Shown piece after piece: positions 5,794 to 8,607 of a DNA stretch of 8,607 nucleotides. Each line of letters opens with the position of its first letter. Positions within the stretch are counted from its first letter, which is position 1. The position numbers were made by a program, and so were the translations under genes. Source of the DNA: Akkermansia muciniphila. GTDB taxonomy: Bacteria; Verrucomicrobiota; Verrucomicrobiia; Verrucomicrobiales; Akkermansiaceae. The DNA is taken from contig CALPMD020000039.1 in assembly GCA_943324575.2 (NCBI GenBank), positions 1-8,607 on the forward strand. Direction: 5' to 3'. The notes under the pieces are model-generated. The model saw only the letters and a program-made list of their open reading frames with translations, was not told where the DNA came from and did no database searches.

Positions 5794-6609
5794 ATGCCCA
5801 ACTTGGGCTATCTTGTCAGTTCCGGCAAAATGATCTGGAACTACCTCAGAAACTCGGTCGCATGGATCGTGGTCGTTAGCTTTGCAACGACCACCGCTGT
5901 CTGGCAGGCACAACCGAGCATCATCAGACTGTCCCAATCAAGCCGCCCGCCGCAGCCTCCCGCGAAAATCCGGCATGCCGTCCGACCGCTGGCGCCGCGA
6001 GACACCGTTGATCTGGCAGCAGACTACTTCGAGCGTTGCCATAAAGGCCTCACCCCGCGTGAAATCCAATGGATTCTCGACGACTTCATCAATGCTGGAC
6101 TCGATCGCGACCCACAAAACTCCCCGCCTGAGGAACAACTCGCACACCGAAGAGCCCAGTGCCGCTGGTACCATGACGCGCTCAAAGAAGGGCTTCATCT
6201 AAGCCGCGAACAATCGGCCCAAGTGATGGCAAAACTCGCCGAACGCCTCAGCGATGCGGAGACGGGATTTGAACCAGACGATCCTACACTCCAGCCATGG
6301 AACCTATGCGACCCAACGCCCGCCCAAGAAGAAATCACCCGCAAATGCATACCGGAGCCTTGGACAAATGAAACATCGATCCCGCCGAATGCTGCCAAAT
6401 TCCGATCCGCAGGCACGGTCTTTCCTTTCTCTGATCCGCTACCATTCCCCACTGACGAAAATCCACTCGAGATGCAGGTTGATCATTCGGCGGAGCTGCT
6501 CATTTCCCAAATCTGTTGCCTCCATCCCGTGCAGTTAAAAATGCTACTGCTCTTTGAGCCCGCCAGGACGATGCAGATCCATCAGGCCATGGAATTCGCA
6601 GAACCGTAA
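5794..6609 (+). CDS. membrane-anchored hypothetical protein
   Basis: I do not recognise this 271-residue protein. An N-terminal hydrophobic helix (residues 21-37, NSVAWIVVVSFATTTAVWQA region) follows a short basic segment, so it is a signal anchor or uncleaved signal peptide with the rest in the periplasm. A Pro/Arg-rich linker (SSRPPQPPAKIRHAVRP, 49-65) leads to a helical segment (VDLAADYFERCHKGLTPREI, 72-91) and a second helical segment (RRAQCRWYHDALKEGL to about 155). A Trp/Cys/Pro-rich part follows (PWNLCDPTPAQEE, KCIPEPW), then a C-terminal helix with CC at 241-242. ATG 5830 (MIWNYLRNS) is an equally plausible start and gives a more usual anchor length. Neither start has a good ribosome site. 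It is divergent from the prepilin peptidase operon and 114 bp upstream of the phosphorylase gene, which has its own apparent promoter. Composition matches its neighbours. Confidence 0.75.
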   Translation: MPNLGYLVSSGKMIWNYLRNSVAWIVVVSFATTTAVWQAQPSIIRLSQSSRPPQPPAKIRHAVRPLAPRDTVDLAADYFERCHKGLTPREIQWILDDFINAGLDRDPQNSPPEEQLAHRRAQCRWYHDALKEGLHLSREQSAQVMAKLAERLSDAETGFEPDDPTLQPWNLCDPTPAQEEITRKCIPEPWTNETSIPPNAAKFRSAGTVFPFSDPLPFPTDENPLEMQVDHSAELLISQICCLHPVQLKMLLLFEPARTMQIHQAMEFAEP

Positions 6610-6646
6610 TGTTCACCCTAATATCAGGCGGACCGAGCAGCCCGAT

Positions 6647-6662
6647 TGTGATGGCAGTCACA
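6647..6662 (+). promoter_or_regulatory. CRP/FNR-family binding site upstream of glucan phosphorylase
   Basis: TGTGATGGCAGTCACA is a perfect match to the CRP half-sites TGTGA-N6-TCACA. It lies in the 114-bp gap before the phosphorylase gene, centred at 6654-6655. That is about 52 bp upstream of the start predicted from the extended -10 at 6692-6700. A second, degenerate copy (TGTGA-TATGAT-TACCA, 6690-6705) overlaps that -10, and both copies share ATTGTGAT, 43 bp apart. The match is seen directly. That a Crp-like activator uses it in this organism is inferred. Confidence 0.5.
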
Positions 6663-6691
6663 CACAAAGAAATCGCGTTGATTTGAAATTG

Positions 6692-6700
6692 TGATATGAT
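6692..6700 (+). promoter_or_regulatory. extended -10 promoter of glucan phosphorylase gene
   Basis: TGATATGAT supplies the TG-n of an extended -10 followed by TATGAT, four of six bases matching TATAAT. Transcription would begin near 6706-6707, leaving a 5' leader of about 17 nt before the GTG at 6724. No good -35 is present at 17 bp, which fits an activator-dependent promoter served by the CRP-like site upstream. Confidence 0.38.
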
Positions 6701-6723
6701 TACCAATCCCTACCCCCGATGTT

Positions 6724-8430
6724 GTGATCCCCCTCCCATCCAGCCTCTATCAAACCGACACCATCGCCTATTTCTCGATGGAAATCGCCATGGATCCGGG
6801 GATGCCAACTTACAGCGGCGGCTTGGGGATGCTCGCCGGTGACACGGTGCGCTCCGCGGCGGATCTATCAGTACCCATGATCGCCATGACCCTGCTGCAT
6901 CGCAAGGGCTACTTCCGCCAGCGACTCGACCCCAGCGGTTGGCAAACCGAAGAATCCATCAGCTGGGATGTGGCCAAATTTTGCCGAGAGTTACCAGAGC
7001 GCGTGCAAGTCAGCATCGAAGGCCGCACCGTCCACTTACGCGCTTGGCAATATACCGTGACCGGCATCAGCGGCCATCTCATACCCGTGATCCTTTTGGA
7101 TGCGGACCTACCGGAAAACACCGAGTGGGACCGCGCCCTCACTCACTATCTCTACGGTGGCGACTCCCATTACCGGCTGTGTCAGGAAATCATTCTCGGC
7201 ATGGGTGGCATCCGAATGCTCCGCGCCCTCGGCCATCATCAAGTGCGCCGCTACCATTTGAACGAAGGCCACGCTGCTCTCTTGGGCGTTGAATTGCTTG
7301 ATGAGCGGGCGCGCTTTTTCGGCCGTAGCACCTGCAACTCGGACGACGTCCAAGTCGTTCGCGAACAATGCGTCTTCACCACCCACACCCCCGTCCCTGC
7401 GGGCCACGATAAATTCCCCCTCGACCACGTCGCCCATGTCCTCGGTCGCAATGACCTCTACTCAATGCCCGATGTTTACTGCTGCGACGACGAGTTCAAC
7501 ATGACCTACCTCGCCCTCAATCTCTGCCACTATGTGAACGGAGTGGCCAAGAAACATGCGGAAGTTTCGCGTCAAATGCTCACAAGCCACAATGGAACGC
7601 ATCGCTATCAGATCGATTCCATTACCAACGGCGTCCATCTCGGGACATGGGCTGCTCCGTCATTTGTGGAATTGTTCGACCGCCACATTCCCGGCTGGCG
7701 CACCGACAATCCCAGTCTGCGCAACGCCCTGCGCATTCCAACAGAAGAAATCTGGCAGGCGCACCAAGTCGCCAAAATCCATGCCATCGACGAGGTCAAC
7801 CGCCGGACCAACGCCCACTTCGACCCCGACGTTTTCACCATCGGCTTTGCACGCCGTGCCACTTCCTACAAGCGCGCCGATCTGCTGCTCAGTGATCCGC
7901 GAAGACTTCGCGAGATTGCCAATCGCGTGGGCCGCCTCCAAATCATTTTCGCGGGTAAAGCCCACCCACGCGACGACGCGGGCAAGAAAATCATTCAGGA
8001 TATCTTCCAGTCACGCAATACCCTGCGCCCCGAAGTCCTTATTGTTTACCTCGAAAACTATGACTGGGAACTGGGCCGAATGCTCACCTCGGGGGTCGAC
8101 CTCTGGCTCAACACCCCCCAGCCACCGATGGAAGCCAGCGGCACCAGTGGCATGAAGGCCGCCCTCAATGGGGTGCCAAGTCTCAGCGTGCCCGACGGCT
8201 GGTGGATCGAAGGCTGCATCGAGGGCTTCACCGGATGGTCCATTCAAGACGCCCCCCATGACACGGCTTCATCCCTCTACCATCAACTCGAAAACGTCGT
8301 CATCCCGCTCTACTATCAGAACCGCGATCGATTCATCGAGGTCATGCGCCATGCCATCGCTCTCAACTCCTCCCACTTCAACACCCAGCGCATGGTCCAG
8401 GAATACATCCTCAAAGCGTATTTCGAGTGA
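6724..8430 (+). CDS. glgP: alpha-glucan phosphorylase (GT35, short maltodextrin/glycogen type)
   Basis: A pyridoxal-phosphate enzyme that phosphorolyses alpha-1,4-glucan chains to glucose-1-phosphate in the cytoplasm. The 568-residue length and opening ([20 protein letters not shown], then LGMLAGD) are those of the short bacterial/archaeal alpha-glucan phosphorylase group, not of the roughly 800-residue animal/E. coli type. Family stretches in order: [18 protein letters not shown] (145-162), HLNEGHAAL (178-186), [14 protein letters not shown] (218-231), [13 protein letters not shown] (300-312), [15 protein letters not shown] (374-388), [13 protein letters not shown] (409-421), [12 protein letters not shown] (443-454), and [16 protein letters not shown] (469-484). 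K478 in the last is the expected PLP-lysine. The frame is intact and complete. The start is GTG 6724 ([17 protein letters not shown]), with no in-frame ATG nearby and no clear Shine-Dalgarno. It likely works with the GH13 enzyme encoded by the separate minus-strand operon. A hairpin terminator lies 33 bp downstream. Confidence 0.95.
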   Translation: MIPLPSSLYQTDTIAYFSMEIAMDPGMPTYSGGLGMLAGDTVRSAADLSVPMIAMTLLHRKGYFRQRLDPSGWQTEESISWDVAKFCRELPERVQVSIEGRTVHLRAWQYTVTGISGHLIPVILLDADLPENTEWDRALTHYLYGGDSHYRLCQEIILGMGGIRMLRALGHHQVRRYHLNEGHAALLGVELLDERARFFGRSTCNSDDVQVVREQCVFTTHTPVPAGHDKFPLDHVAHVLGRNDLYSMPDVYCCDDEFNMTYLALNLCHYVNGVAKKHAEVSRQMLTSHNGTHRYQIDSITNGVHLGTWAAPSFVELFDRHIPGWRTDNPSLRNALRIPTEEIWQAHQVAKIHAIDEVNRRTNAHFDPDVFTIGFARRATSYKRADLLLSDPRRLREIANRVGRLQIIFAGKAHPRDDAGKKIIQDIFQSRNTLRPEVLIVYLENYDWELGRMLTSGVDLWLNTPQPPMEASGTSGMKAALNGVPSLSVPDGWWIEGCIEGFTGWSIQDAPHDTASSLYHQLENVVIPLYYQNRDRFIEVMRHAIALNSSHFNTQRMVQEYILKAYFE

Positions 8431-8463
8431 CTACCCAGCAGAGCGCCTACGCCACCAAAAGGC

Positions 8464-8499
8464 GAAAGCCGCTGAACTCATATGAATTCAACGGCTTTC
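8464..8499 (-). terminator. strong hairpin after the tRNA, probably a shared terminator
   Basis: A 36-bp near-palindrome with arms GAAAGCCG (8464-8471) and CGGCTTTC (8492-8499), an inner TGAA/TTCA stem, and a TCATATGA core. It begins 2 nt beyond the encoded CCA of the tRNA gene and ends 33 bp after the phosphorylase stop on the other strand. Only two opposed positions fail to pair on the plus strand (C8472/A8491 and C8477/A8486). Read as minus-strand RNA, both become G-U wobbles, so the tRNA-side transcript pairs throughout. TTTT follows a few bases later on the minus side. The A-rich and T-rich arm ends would also let it stop plus-strand transcription. Confidence 0.72.
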
Positions 8500-8501
8500 A
8501 T

Positions 8502-8578
<77 letters not shown>

Positions 8579-8589
8579 ATTTTAACCAT

Positions 8590-8603
8590 GCGCCTTGCGG
8601 CGC
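8590..8603 (-). other. GNRA-type hairpin upstream of the tRNA
   Basis: On the minus strand GCGCC and GGCGC pair around a GCAA loop, 11 nt before the tRNA 5' end. A five-base-pair GC stem with a GNRA tetraloop is a stable RNA structure. It may be the end of an upstream RNA gene or a leader structure of a longer tRNA transcript. The window ends 4 bp later, so this cannot be settled. Confidence 0.28.
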
Positions 8604-8607
8604 GGGG

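Noticed and set aside
5729..5794. TTG at 5794 as the start of the prepilin peptidase
   Set aside because: The extra 22 residues are not family-like, they contain a 10-bp tandem duplication, and TTG 5728 is preceded by AGAGG.
7556..8155. Plus-strand frame of 199 codons inside the phosphorylase gene
   Set aside because: It is a Ser/Pro/Thr/Arg-rich out-of-frame shadow of an intact GT35 frame.
8579..8584. TAAAAT next to the tRNA as its -10 element
   Set aside because: It directly abuts the tRNA 5' end, so transcription would start inside the mature tRNA.

Overview
The window looks like an ordinary housekeeping and carbohydrate-metabolism stretch of a GC-rich, Gram-negative-type bacterial chromosome. 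I see no phage, transposon, CRISPR or defence island. The best lineage guess is the PVC group, probably Verrucomicrobiota. The grounds are a cytoplasmic GH13 enzyme beside an orphan prepilin peptidase with a large soluble insertion, an AsmA/TamB-like envelope protein, weak Shine-Dalgarno usage, and a 21-bp minisatellite after a stop codon. This assignment is an inference from style, not from a marker gene.

Layout from left to right. Positions 408 to 1 (minus) hold the 5' part of a membrane-anchored AsmA/TamB-like protein that runs off the window. Head to head with it, only 21 bp away, is a type I mannose-6-phosphate isomerase (manA, 430-1368, plus). A 59-residue Lys/Glu-rich protein beginning MATPNYAFEKRRR (1391-1570, minus) is convergent with manA. 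A 248-bp gap with weak repeats precedes a small acidic protein of unknown function (1819-2145, plus). The convergent gap 2146-2479 is dominated by about ten copies of a 21-bp tandem repeat. The reading frame through the repeat is the frame of the upstream amylase, separated from it only by a TAG.

Positions 5728 to 2480 (minus) form a compact three-gene unit: prepilin peptidase, a two-helix small membrane protein, and a GH13 alpha-amylase-family enzyme. The last two overlap by ATGA. Divergent from this unit is an unrecognised 271-residue membrane-anchored protein (5794-6609, plus). Next is a GT35 alpha-glucan phosphorylase (6724-8430, plus), whose 114-bp upstream gap contains a perfect CRP-type palindrome and an extended -10. 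The right edge has a strong hairpin terminator and an initiator tRNA-Met gene (minus) with encoded CCA.

Three enzymes connect to storage-glucan and sugar-phosphate metabolism. The GH13 enzyme cleaves or rearranges alpha-glucan chains, the phosphorylase releases glucose-1-phosphate, and ManA links mannose-6-phosphate to fructose-6-phosphate. The GH13 enzyme and the phosphorylase lie in different transcription units. The features most worth following up are the CRP-like control of the phosphorylase, the minisatellite placed in frame after the amylase stop, and the insertion in the prepilin peptidase. None of these amounts to a clearly new system.
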